Below are positions 12,342 to 20,644 of a stretch of DNA of 64,000 nucleotides, one piece after another (position 1 is the stretch's first letter; each line of letters begins with the position of its first letter). Under the pieces are notes generated by a model, which was given only the letters and a program-made list of their open reading frames with translations, did no database searches and had not been told where the DNA came from. A program made the position numbers and the translations under genes. Origin of the DNA: Trichobilharzia szidati (taxonomy: Eukaryota > Platyhelminthes > Trematoda > Strigeidida > Schistosomatidae); the NCBI GenBank assembly GCA_944472155.2, contig OX235271.1, forward strand, positions 90,781,256-90,845,255. Reading direction: 5' to 3'.

Positions 12342-12813
12342 CTTCTAGTTGGAATATTCGTCTCATGTTTTCACGAGTTCATTCAATAATCCTTCAGTGG
12401 AAAACACCTGCTTACCTGCAGTAACAACAGCTACACCAACTGAACCAGATAGCCTTGAGACAGCATCAGCGGCGAAAACAGCTGAAGCTTCATGCCTTAC
12501 ATCTATCACTCGTATATCTTGCTTTTCAGCTGCTGTTAGTATTGGTGATATATGACCTCCAATGAGTGTGAAAATAAACGGTACATTGTGTGCCTAAGGA
12601 ATTATTACTTCAACAAAATGTTTACCTTCAATACATCTGCAACTAGTTCCCCTCCATAATGTTCAGAGTTCTTATCAACCTGAATAGTAAGAACCCAAGA
12701 AAACCTTGATGCTTACCTCAAAGCGAAAATACCTACGCAAACCCTTAAAGAAGAAGAACAATCCAAAAGCTAAAAGCGATCCAGTTGTTACAAATATCAT
12801 CCTACGATCATAT
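1956..12813 (-). CDS. ILVBL: ILVBL/HACL2-like thiamine-diphosphate enzyme, N-terminal part (7 exons, incomplete)
   Basis: Joined exons (minus strand, coding order): 12813-12717, 12679-12626, 12593-12416, 7004-6768, 5676-5565, 3605-3365, 2079-1956. All have AG/GT borders and phases that fit. The protein matches human ILVBL (HACL2, a membrane-bound 2-hydroxyacyl-CoA lyase-like member of the acetolactate synthase family) in order: a hydrophobic N-terminal anchor ([12 protein letters not shown]), [13 protein letters not shown], the PYR-domain motif [11 protein letters not shown] whose Glu should contact the thiamine pyrimidine, [50 protein letters not shown] and [10 protein letters not shown]. 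About 343 codons are present from the likely start ATG at 12800. The C-terminal cofactor-binding domain must lie left of position 1. A 5' noncoding exon, or an upstream coding exon, may lie right of 12813 and was not found. The family name is secure. Substrate and subcellular site are inferred from the vertebrate protein. Confidence 0.9.
2371..2739 (+). pseudogene. Penelope-like element, GIY-YIG endonuclease remnant
   Basis: The frame codes a GIY-YIG endonuclease: [22 protein letters not shown] near residues 14-35, then AGHLLGTGH around residue 52 and [18 protein letters not shown] near the end. These are the signature segments of the C-terminal endonuclease of Penelope-like retroelements. 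The first GIY strand is degraded and a TA-rich run sits in its place. It lies antisense inside the intron between the ILVBL exons 3605-3365 and 2079-1956. No reverse transcriptase part is visible upstream, so this is a 5'-truncated copy. Confidence 0.8.
2895..2950 (+). ncRNA. Hammerhead-ribozyme-like motif of the Penelope remnant
   Basis: CTGATGAG and CGAAA, the two invariant hammerhead core boxes, occur 8 nt apart at about 2910-2927, just after the Penelope GIY-YIG frame. Flanks GTGG (5') and CCAC (3') could close stem I. Penelope-like elements are known to carry minimal type I hammerheads in their terminal repeats. Stem II would be very short and I cannot place the cleavage triplet with certainty, so activity is doubtful. 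Confidence 0.45.
2951..3364. other. Intron sequence, AT-rich
   Basis: ILVBL-like intron with a TA run near 3025-3050. I see no gene. Confidence 0.5.
3365..3605 (-). CDS. ILVBL: ILVBL-like exon, central domain
   Basis: The 241-nt exon lies between TTTTTTCAG and GTAAGT. It codes [14 protein letters not shown], a Ser/Pro-rich linker, and the start of the central nucleotide-type domain with [19 protein letters not shown], which matches human ILSRAKRPLMVLGSQALL. Confidence 0.9.
4155..4375 (-). mobile_element. Sm-alpha-like SINE with hammerhead sequence, minus copy
   Basis: Read on the minus strand, it has an A-box-like GTGGCTTAATGGTC, a B-box-like GGGTTTGAACCCC, a hammerhead-like stretch and a 3' end ending AAATCCTGAAA. 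This is the layout of the schistosome Sm-alpha retroposon: a pol III promoter next to a hammerhead ribozyme. A second copy of the same family lies inverted at 4556-4745. Confidence 0.75.
4236..4290 (-). ncRNA. Hammerhead ribozyme, decayed core
   Basis: On the minus strand GTACTG, then CTGATAAAGA, stem II GTCCC/GGGAC, the CGAAAC box, a short stem III, cleavage triplet GTC, and CAGTAC, which pairs perfectly with the first GTACTG as stem I. The CTGATGA box is disrupted by an AAA-containing insertion, so self-cleavage is probably lost, while stems I and II are intact. Confidence 0.7.
4556..4745 (+). mobile_element. Sm-alpha-like SINE with hammerhead sequence, plus copy
   Basis: A plus-strand member of the family at 4155-4375: A-box-like GTGGGTTAGTGGTC, B-box-like GGGTTCGGACCCC, hammerhead-like stretch, 3' end GATGAAATCCTGAAA. 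The two copies face each other with about 180 bp between them. Confidence 0.75.
4636..4692 (+). ncRNA. Hammerhead ribozyme, mutated copy
   Basis: Layout: GTGCTG, then CCGATGAG (consensus CTGATGAG), stem II TCC/GGA, AGAAAC (consensus CGAAAC), stem III AG/CT, GTC cleavage triplet, CAGTAC, which can pair with GTGCTG including a G-U pair. One base differs in each of the two invariant boxes, so activity is unlikely. Confidence 0.65.
5040..5100 (+). repeat. Possible Penelope terminal-repeat fragment
   Basis: CGATAAAGCTATTAACGAAACGACG resembles the hammerhead-like ends of the Penelope copies at 7435-7480 and 9810-9860 (TGATAAAGCTATTAGC...GCGAAACGTC), with the stem II loop deleted. It is short and diverged. 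Confidence 0.35.
5195..5412 (-). mobile_element. tRNA-derived SINE, family 1
   Basis: On the minus strand the head GTGGTGGAATGCTGTTCGTC carries an A-box-like start and GGTTCAATTCCC a B box. The body (GTGAGCCTAGCAATCCCACC) and an AT-rich end in a TA microsatellite (5171-5202) follow. It lies in the same orientation as the host gene. Confidence 0.72.
5565..5676 (-). CDS. ILVBL: ILVBL-like exon
   Basis: The 112-nt exon lies between TTTTACAG and GTGAGT. It codes [19 protein letters not shown] and a short basic tail. GPVFVELPxDxLYPY is a conserved ILVBL/ALS segment ending the PYR domain. Confidence 0.9.
6768..7004 (-). CDS. ILVBL: ILVBL-like exon
   Basis: The 237-nt exon starts after TTTTAG and ends before GTAAAC. 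It codes [17 protein letters not shown], the small-residue run [20 protein letters not shown], and FRPLCK followed by VAQSDTPG. All align with human ILVBL. The split glycine codons at both ends join correctly to the neighbouring exons. Confidence 0.92.
7080..7315 (+). mobile_element. tRNA-derived SINE, family 1
   Basis: TGCGTCGGTGGCACAGCGGT gives the A-box region and GGTTCGGGGTTCGATCTCC the B-box region. The body is GAGGCTAGCAACCCCATCCC and the 3' tail ends AAAAGAATAATA. It lies antisense in the large ILVBL intron, 75 bp upstream of the exon at 6768-7004. Confidence 0.8.
7435..7480 (-). ncRNA. Hammerhead-like 3' end of left Penelope copy
   Basis: On the minus strand TTGATAAAG, a GCTATTAGC/TAG stem II region, GCGAAACGTC. 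GCGAAAC and the GTC triplet are intact, but CTGATGA has decayed to TTGATAA. Placed as expected for the terminal-repeat hammerhead of Penelope-like elements. Confidence 0.5.
7845..8636 (-). pseudogene. Penelope-like RT end plus GIY-YIG domain, left arm
   Basis: Reading down from 8636: the end of the reverse transcriptase ([20 protein letters not shown]), then [14 protein letters not shown], a linker with a frame change near 8390, [20 protein letters not shown], then [23 protein letters not shown] (GIY-YIG core, 8171 downward) and ending [18 protein letters not shown] before the stop at 7845. It is 5'-truncated, and the frame change is the same as in the right arm. Confidence 0.85.
8637..9447 (+). 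pseudogene. Penelope-like RT end plus GIY-YIG domain, right arm
   Basis: The mirror copy of the left arm. It begins [16 protein letters not shown], a conserved motif of Penelope-type RTs, runs to STQA and stops at 8906-8908. The other frame continues [19 protein letters not shown] through [20 protein letters not shown] to the stop at 9445-9447. The catalytic RT motifs are absent, so the copy cannot move itself. One residue differs in the GIY-YIG part (SGHR here, SGHK in the left arm). Confidence 0.87.
9812..9857 (+). ncRNA. Hammerhead-like 3' end of right Penelope copy
   Basis: Mirror of 7435-7480: TTGATAAAG, CTATTAGC, TAGCGAAACGTC. It has the same decayed first box and intact second box. 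The 380 bp between the GIY-YIG stop and this motif is the 3' UTR. Confidence 0.5.
9912..10800. other. Intron sequence without recognised features
   Basis: AT-rich, no supported coding segment. The open frame near 10620 has no recognisable motif. Confidence 0.4.
10810..11790 (-). pseudogene. RTE-clade (SR2-like) reverse transcriptase fragment
   Basis: Minus strand, in order: SGVHQGC (RT motif before the catalytic box), FHHRCTN..., then [18 protein letters not shown] with the YADD catalytic box (about 11,600), [34 protein letters not shown], and the RTE-typical ending [16 protein letters not shown]. The pieces lie in several frames, so multiple indels and stops have killed it. It is 5'-truncated. 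It lies in the large ILVBL intron in the same orientation as the gene. Confidence 0.82.
12299..12340. repeat. (TA)n microsatellite
   Basis: About 20 uninterrupted TA units, 75 bp downstream (gene sense) of the exon at 12416-12593. Confidence 0.9.
12416..12593 (-). CDS. ILVBL: ILVBL-like exon with PYR-domain Glu
   Basis: The 178-nt exon codes [18 protein letters not shown] and continues through [18 protein letters not shown] to VVTAG. The Glu of RHEA aligns with the catalytic glutamate of thiamine-diphosphate enzymes. The donor is GTAAG. An opposite-strand open frame over this exon is a shadow. Confidence 0.9.
12626..12679 (-). CDS. ILVBL: ILVBL-like exon (18 codons)
   Basis: This is a 54-nt exon coding [18 protein letters not shown], matching the human segment that contains DKxSxxxGGExVAxVL. 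It is flanked by introns of only 37 nt (12680-12716) and 32 nt (12594-12625), each starting GT and ending AG. Very short introns at the 5' end of genes are a known schistosome feature. Confidence 0.88.
12717..12813 (-). CDS. ILVBL: ILVBL-like exon with N-terminal membrane anchor
   Basis: The exon lies between an AG acceptor (preceded by a T-rich tract) and GT donor GTAAGC. It codes for an Arg-flanked hydrophobic stretch (about residues 2-20 counted from the ATG at 12800), which resembles a type I/II signal anchor like the N-terminus of human ILVBL. I chose this ATG because it directly precedes the hydrophobic segment. The frame stays open upstream to the acceptor, so an earlier start in another exon is possible. 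Confidence 0.75.
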
Positions 12814-15800
12814 CTGAAAAAAATACGAGTAAGATGAGTAGAAGTAATCGTGAATACCTAATAGAAAGATAAGGGATGCATATCACTTTTATGTTAAAAA
12901 GTAATTGAATGAACTTAAAGTACACAATATTTCCAAGCTTTAAACTAATCCAATGGATTAAAAAATATATTGGCCATGTGGTAAATGGTAATGGCTAACA
13001 ACAAGGCGAATTGTTCCCCATACTTTGACGTCTACTGAATAGGACACTTAAGCGAATAAATGTTACTAAAGTAGTAATATTAAGAACTGTATTATCCATC
13101 TCATACTAACATATTTCAAACTGAGAGGCTGAACATAGACATGCACTGTGATTTTGACAATAACATTAAATTGAGAAGAATAAGAAGTTCAGCAAAGATA
13201 TCTTTTCGGCGATTCCATTTTCAAAAGCTGTACAATAGCATTTAAGTACATAATTTTACATGGAGACAATTCTTGTTTGATTCTACATAGTTATGACGGC
13301 GAATAAAAGGTGATAATTATTTCCAACATTAAACCAGAGCTTGTTTGAGATTAGAGATAGACGTGTTGAATAACTGGAAGCAAAGGAGTAAACAGTGGCA
13401 TAATGCATATGAACTATAAAATATACCACTCATAGAAACTTCTTGACAGGTGTAAATAGTAAGCTGATAAATAGTTTTACATAGAGTTGCATTGAAACGT
13501 GGACAGTTAGTGCTACATGATAACGATGGTAAATGCCTTTAGTCGGCTATATCGAATGACTACTTCAGTACTTCGAGTATAATAAAGTTCAGAAAGAAAT
13601 ATTTCTTTCTAACTGACTAGTTATGAAAGGATATATATCGAGATATGGCATTTTTAAATGACTCATTTGCTAGCTGGCTAAGTTGATTGCATTAAGAATG
13701 ATAAAACTCGATTACCCAGAACAAATTCTTCCGTACTGTGTTATAAGCTACACATGCAGCATGAGGTCTGGTGATGCCACCGAACTGCCTAGGCTGAAGC
13801 AGGCAGGCTGGCAGTCGAGTCGAGGACCTACTCAGATTCAGATTCAGATGTTATACCGATAGGCATTTAAGCCAATGAATCGGATATGGAAAAATATGAA
13901 TAAACATAAGGATGATAAAAGGTTGTAAATACGTTAAGGAAAGTGGTAATTACAAATTATAGATATTTGCGTGCACGGCCAAATTAATGGAAAGTTGTGC
14001 ATACCCTTTCTATACCGATAAATTCCACTGTGCGCAGAATACAAACTACAGTTCGAGTATACCTTAGAAGGTAATATAGCTAATATAGACTTCATATTAC
14101 GTTTAAAAAAGTGTAAGAGGACAAAGTTGTATATTGACGTTCACTGCTTTTTTACTTGTGTGTAGTGACAGAAGAGAGCGGCACAAATGGCTTACGGAGA
14201 GGCTGAGCACTTGAAGGTCACTTGTGTACATTGTGATTGATAGATTTTCCTTTGCGTAAACGTTGCGGCTAATACGTAGTGCACGCTACTGAGGCGGGCT
14301 CTGAAATGATAATTAGATGACCAGATGGAGGTCATGTAGTCGACTATATAGAATTTCACCAACTCTGATTGTTCTCTCCCCTTTTCACATATTAGGTGTG
14401 CCTAAGATAATGAATTGTTTACCAGAAGTAAAATCAATTCACCTGCTATGTTTACATCCCCATATATTTCTCAGTGCAGCCGAAGGTATTCAAAGGGACA
14501 CAAACTCAATCTTTGCTTGAAAAGACCATATCCAGTTTCTCCGAATGGACCTGGGGGTGATGAAAACGGAAAAGACTAGTCCAACACCACAACCAACTGA
14601 TGCGAATTGATCCATATCTAGTGGATAGAGTGATTAGTAAACTTTATAATGACTATAGTTTAATCCGGATGCGTATAACATTCATGATTGCTAGGAAAAT
14701 AGCCGTTGAACATTTGTTCGTACTGTAATAACGAAATATAACCTGGCAAACGTAGGTTCCAACGTGCACGACTTGTATCGATAGTCTAGGCTCTTCAAGT
14801 ACACTACACAACGTATATCCCATTTATCACAAATAGTCCATTATTCTTATGTTGCGTTTAACACCACTATCTCAGAGGAAATAATTAGGTAATAAATAGA
14901 TAACTACATTACGCTTCTTGTGTTATCATTTCTTATCAGTAGGCTCTTACATGACCACATCAACACTCAGACCTATGTATTGGTTGACCACGTCACTAAG
15001 CTTCGCCGGTTGTTTTGCTGTCATAAAATACTGCAGCTTATTACATAGGCTTTTGTTGCGCACATAGCCTGTTTACAGCTTACCAACGGAAGCATTTACT
15101 GACAAGAAATAATGTTACCTCATCATGCTCGAATTCAACCACGTGTAAATATGACATTCTGCCCATATTACTTCTTCTAATTTGGCATCACTATTCAACT
15201 CGAGAAACAACAAGTTTTATAGATGAATATAGCGAAAGCTTTTCAATTTATTTATTACAATAAACACATTCACTATGTCAAAAATATTTCATCATTTACA
15301 AGCATATTATCCAATTCAACTTCATTAGAATGTCTAAATGAGGGGTGGCTTTATTGCATTTCCCCTTTAATTGTAGGTTCTTTGTCCATTGCTATGCTGG
15401 TTTAATGGCAAGTTAGGCTTTTGTATGCTTTCTAAATGAAATTTCGCATTAAAAAATTTTCTGGCGCACATAACATTGGTATCACAGTGTACTTTTGCTG
15501 CACTTGTATCGGGAAATATCTCTTGATACTGATATCTGAGAGACGTGATGGATTAAATAAGGTAGGAGGTTCAAAATTTAAACGAATATTTTTAGATTTT
15601 AATGGAATTATACTGGTATATTCGGTCTATTTTTTAAAACGCCATTGTCTTAATTGGTTTGGTAGTTTTTGGCATTCTTAGCTCAATTTCAGCATTAATT
15701 TCAGTTTTCATATACTAATATCAGTCAGTTTTTCGTTTTTAGACAAAAAGCGTTAGCACTATGGTCATAATATGTGGCATTGTTGTGAACTTGTGTTTCA

Positions 15801-17282
15801 ACTGGCCTTTATTTTGAGGGAAGATTTAATTGCTATTATATTCCGGTTTCATAAACATAACTTGGGCTCATACTGAAAAGAATATTATTTTCTTGGCTGA
15901 AATAAGGACAGGTTGTTCAGCAGGTAAGGAAGACCTTGTTTTTCAGTTTATTCGTCTAAATACTATGGCGCATCGAGTTGCGTTGCTATTCCACATGAAT
16001 GCCTTGCCCTCTCCTCTGCATAAGAAAGTTGATAACGCAGGAATTACTTCACAAGACTCTCCATATTAAGTTCAGTAGAGTGAAATAGAAGTTTTTCCGC
16101 TTCAGTGTTTTCAGTTAATTTGTGAACTGTGTAGGCTTTCATAGTAATACATTCATCAGGGAGACTTCATATTGAAATCGGAAGTGTACACGTTTTACTA
16201 AATATTATGCACTTCCCGTGTAAATTTGATCTTCGTCAAGTGGTCATCTAACAGTTACTGAATGTTGCAATTAAGCTGAAATTATGACATGAAATTCCGA
16301 GAATTGTCATTTTCACAATCTGTTGAGTTTACACAACCACAACGCCCACTTTTCACTTTACTAAGGAAACATTAACTAGGTTTTTTGAAAAGGCAGTGCG
16401 TCATTTTGTGAATTCCACGAATGCTACAGAATACATTTGGTTCACTTAGTATCGAAACTAAACTATGAGGGAACTCATATTTCCAAGAAGGATGTAACAC
16501 AAAGCTCGTTTCTACAACTGCCGTCTTATTTTAGTTCAATTTATCACACATATTTTAATAAAATTCTCCGTCATTGACTTAAGGGACTTACCAGAGAACA
16601 GTTTCGCCAATTTAGAGCATGTTGATGATATTGTCCACCCTGGTTGCGAGAAGTGACCATTGAATCTGGGCGATATGAAAATACCACTGGTGTATGGTTT
16701 TAGGTGTCTGTTTCCTATCCTCTGTATAAGTAATACAATATGGTGGGTAATATTGGGGTTGAGCATTAGTGTTAGGTTGAGATGTGATTCCAAATCTTTG
16801 TCAGTGACAAAGATGCACTCACGCTGCGTATTCTCACGTATCCAATGAACCCATATGTTTTTTACTTGTCTTTACTCATCCTCCCTCATATTTATGCTGA
16901 TTAGAGTTCCATTTAATTTTTTCTATACCTTTGTATACTACATGGAATGTAGTAACTTAAACAGACGCACTTGTGTGCAAGCCTCTATGCTGAAAGTCAG
17001 TCAGTCAGAATGACATATAGTCTAGGTATAACGAAATGTTGAAAAGTGGATGAAAATCACCGAATTGTCAACAAATGATAATCGTAAATTTTTATTAGGT
17101 TCTTGTCTAAATGAATAAAGAGTTATCTTACAATAATTTCTCCTCTTACCCAAAATAACTTTCACACTCTGTCTTGTCATATCTCATGAGTTTGTTTATT
17201 TTATCCCATTACCTAAATGCTAAGTCAAAACACATTTGATGAAATATGTTTTGCTTATTACAAACTAAATATTATACTTTTT
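12814..17282. other. 4.5 kb without recognised gene
   Basis: Only short, motif-free open frames. The upstream region of the ILVBL-like gene, including its promoter and any 5' exon, should start here, but I cannot point to it. The facing open frames at 16,536-16,860 have no recognisable domain. Confidence 0.4.
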
Positions 17283-18440
17283 TAATAATAATAATTTGCT
17301 TTATTCCAGAAACAGTACTAGTGGTACAGTGTTGAATTTTCAGCACATATCAACAATATTTGCATCTAATTCTATCAAACATTTAAAAGGAGTATTTCAA
17401 AAAATAAAGACGCCAACAGCAAAAAAACAGGAAAAACACAAAACAGTTTAAAAAATGCGAAAAAATACCACGAACTATAAAGGAAAATAAACAGCATATA
17501 ATAATAGCTCGGTATTGGGTAATGGAAGCTATGATATGATTATGCGTGGTGACAGTAAAGCTATAGTCATACAAGAAGTTATGAAATGATATTTAAGAAT
17601 GTTTATCGCCAAGAAGATCAGTAAATTTGGTTGAAACAACACTAAACAACCACAAAATAACATTTCAGGGTTGTTGTTTTGTTTTTTATTGTCAGGTCTA
17701 ATGCAGTGTTTGTAGTGGTAGTGTGAGTAATCCTGCATAATACAAAATTTTAAGATGGTGATAATGGCTTTCACAACCAAGATTGTCAGTTAATATTGCC
17801 GAACAAAAAAAACAAACAACAACCACAAAAACTAATAATTACATGATGGTTAATGACAGGACAATTTTGTACTACTCATAGTGCTAATATAGTCGGAACC
17901 AGTAGATACACAATAGAAGGAATAAAGTACAAAAAAGTAAGCTAATGTTAATAATTTAGGTAGCTTAGTATGTTAAGGAAGGAGTTCACAATGGAGTACA
18001 AAATAAGAGAGAAATGAAAGAGCCTAAAATTATGATTATTAACAACAAAGCAAGTCATAGGTTTCGCGCTTAACATTGTCTCTGTTGCTTAGAACACGGG
18101 CCAAGTATGGTATCGTTGAGTTCCTGTACTTGGTTGTACGAGCATAGATTATTTTATACTGATTTCTGGTTCCACTTGATGAGATACAAGGAGAGAGTTG
18201 GGAATAGAGGGGGTTGGAGAGTATGGTTTTAGACCATTTTTCGCATGTATTCAGATGCCTATCAACTAATGTAGTGACGAGCTGACTGAGTTTTACACCA
18301 TTAGTCCTACTAACTAGCTTCAACATCCTTCTCAGGATGGTATAGTCAAGTGTGTAACGCAACAAATCGAACTGCTGCACTTCTGTGCTGAGTTCTACGT
18401 TAAAACTCATTCTGTCAGCATTTGTCACTGCAGCTGCCTG
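17283..18440 (-). pseudogene. LINE family A, 3' end with RT C-terminus
   Basis: Minus strand. The 129-residue open frame at 18428-18039 codes the LINE A end: SFNVELSTEVQQFDLLRYTLDYTILRRMLKL, SRTNGVKLSQLV, CEKWSKTILSNPLYSQLSPCISS, ending RDNVKRETYDLLCC. A purine-rich tract (minus-strand pyrimidines) near 17,400-17,460 and the terminal block ending in ATT triplets at 17,283-17,340 follow. This is the same 3' end as at 1330-1912. Truncated at its 5' side. Confidence 0.72.
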
Positions 18441-18649
18441 GTGCCAGAACTAATTACAGTGTTGATTGGCTTAAATAATTATTGATACCGTCTCCTAAGC
18501 GTTGTGTGCATTTTCCGGATTCCTCAAATTGTCCGGGTAAAGTGCACCTAAGAATAAACCATGAGGCAAAAGTCAGTAACACGGACATAAGAAATTACGT
18601 GAATAGAAGTGAATGAGGTGAGTGATTTTTTATCTCTGTAGTACGCTTA

Positions 18650-19620
18650 TCTAAAATACTTATCTAATGCATTACGTGCCTCCTAATTGTTCCATTTTTG
18701 TCTTCTTCATTGCAGATTATCAGTCTTCGTAGACATTCCACTAGATGTCGTCACACATAGTGTCTGCAAGCAGTCTTTCAATACATCCACCTCCCACAAA
18801 GTTGTTGGTATGAAGCTTTGAGACTATTCACTTCCGGCCGTAGTATAATTAGTACGCTTACATTACTGATGCAATTACATGCAAGACTTGTACATGTTAC
18901 TGTGAAGTTTGCCTTTAATAACATTCCCTCCACAGTAAGTACAATACTCTTGATAACAATTCTTCATTATCTTTTCATTTAGTTGATAGGTGTGTATATG
19001 TTAGCAAAAAGCTAACCTCGTCGTATCAGTCCTCTAAAATACTTTCACTAAGTGCCCATACTTCTGCTTGGTACCAAGTGCTACTCTCGCTCCATGAAAT
19101 ACTTTCTACTGCATTCGTAAATAACTATCAAACTATTATTATATGGAGTAGTGAGACAGAAGGCGTATGAAATTTAGATGTTAATGTGCATCTGAAGTTA
19201 CTGGCACAATATATATGTACATGTTTCCTTTCCAAACTAGAAAATTTTATAGAGTAATGTAGGGCTGAGCGCAGTGAGTTAATTCATTACTGTATACATC
19301 TTGTATAGGTGAAATGCTTCTGTTCAATTTTCAGCAAAGCTGCAGTATCTCCCTGCAGGGTTTCTTCACTGCACTTTCCCATGGAACAATACTTAGTGGT
19401 GGCGAATCCAGCCAAAATCGTCTGTGACACAGTCAAATTACTTTTCAACCAAAGGCGGTAATACTGATATTATTAGGTGTGATTAACGTGCAAACTGAAG
19501 AACTCTAGTGTACTACGGCACTACCTCCCGGCAGGCTATTCTCTGTGTTGTAAAATTCCTGCAGGTACAAGTAGAATTCATGGACTCAGCATTTGTTAAA
19601 TATGGAAGTGTCCCGCTGAG
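18650..19620 (-). pseudogene. MULE-type transposon, C-terminal/3' remnant
   Basis: Nearly parallel to 27,230-28,260: the block around CTCCCTGCAGGGTTTCTTCA (19,350) and the block around CTTCGTAGACATTCCACTAG (18,725) recur there in the same order. Since that second region continues into a MULE transposase, I infer this is the 3' end of the same transposon. The coding part is too decayed to read alone. Confidence 0.5.
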
Positions 19621-20219
19621 TCATTTAGACGACGGGCTATCAAAATGCGATACCCTACACACGCACCTTTAGATGTAGGCATGTGTTACTTCACGTGAAC
19701 TCTGGGCCATATCGAGAAGGCATTCCTTTGATTCGACCCTCCGTTGTACGCTCAATTATTGTTTGTATATATGTGATGACTTGGTGCATTTCCTAGTTTG
19801 CCTATGATTGTGGAATGTACATAATATTGAGGAACACAAATAGATTTTCTTAAAACCAGTGGCATTCCCTCTCTATTCTTAACTGGTGCCACATTGCTTG
19901 ACACGATTAAAGGAAAAGATTGTAACGTGGTGTGTTCTGTGACTGCGAATCGTAGTTACCTAGTTCTGAATTAATATCCCGCATCTAATCATACTAACCT
20001 ATGGATATAGTTCTTCCTTAATGGTACCTAAGATACCTAGAAGTCAGGTGCACACTATCTTTGGCAGATCTGGTTTTACTGTGTGACTAACTGATGAGTC
20101 ACCTGGTGTTGTGGTAGTAGAAAACAACTTCAAACCTAAGTATTTTCTAGATGTATACATATTTACTTACTTTGGCGACAATTTAATCTTTCTATCAAGA
20201 AACTCCTAGGGATGCCCAC

Positions 20220-20440
20220 TGTCAATGGAAGTGAACATTGAACGTTTGTTTTATTGGAACTGGCAACCATTGGCGGGCGATTGAAGGCACGAATGGAACG
20301 ATCGCTTGCAAGTTGAAGGAAGACTGGATTTCAATACGAATAAAAGTACTTTATAACTTCATTTGTACTTAACATTTGTTTATCGGTTGAATCGCTTAAG
20401 TCTTCATTACAATAGGAACTTAGGGCTAAGTTCCTTGACA
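20220..20440 (+). repeat. 5' LTR
   Basis: 221 bp, TGTCAA to TTGACA. Relative to the 3' LTR it lacks 102 bp between two GTTT words, and it differs at nine sites within a 41-bp stretch near 20,250. Elsewhere the two are identical as far as I can see. Confidence 0.92.
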
Positions 20441-20644
20441 GTTTTTATTCGTTTGTTCGCCTTCGGGAACAGTTTCTACTCTTCTGTTCAACTTCTGGAT
20501 TGCCATCTGGGGCAGTTTTTATTCTTTTCTTGGTCTTCGTGGCGCCTTCTGGAAATCTTCCGGGTGTACTTACTTTATCTGCAGCCAGCTTCTCTTTGGA
20601 CAAGGATTATCAACGCAATTTGGATTTTTTGGTGACGGTGGATA

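Noticed and set aside
12349..12555. Plus-strand open frame of 68 codons
   Set aside because: It is the antisense shadow of the ILVBL-like exon 12416-12593, whose minus-strand reading has splice sites and clear homology.
16536..16848. Facing open frames of 85 and 62 codons
   Set aside because: No motif, no splice signals of note and no similarity to other parts of the window. Kept as unassigned sequence.
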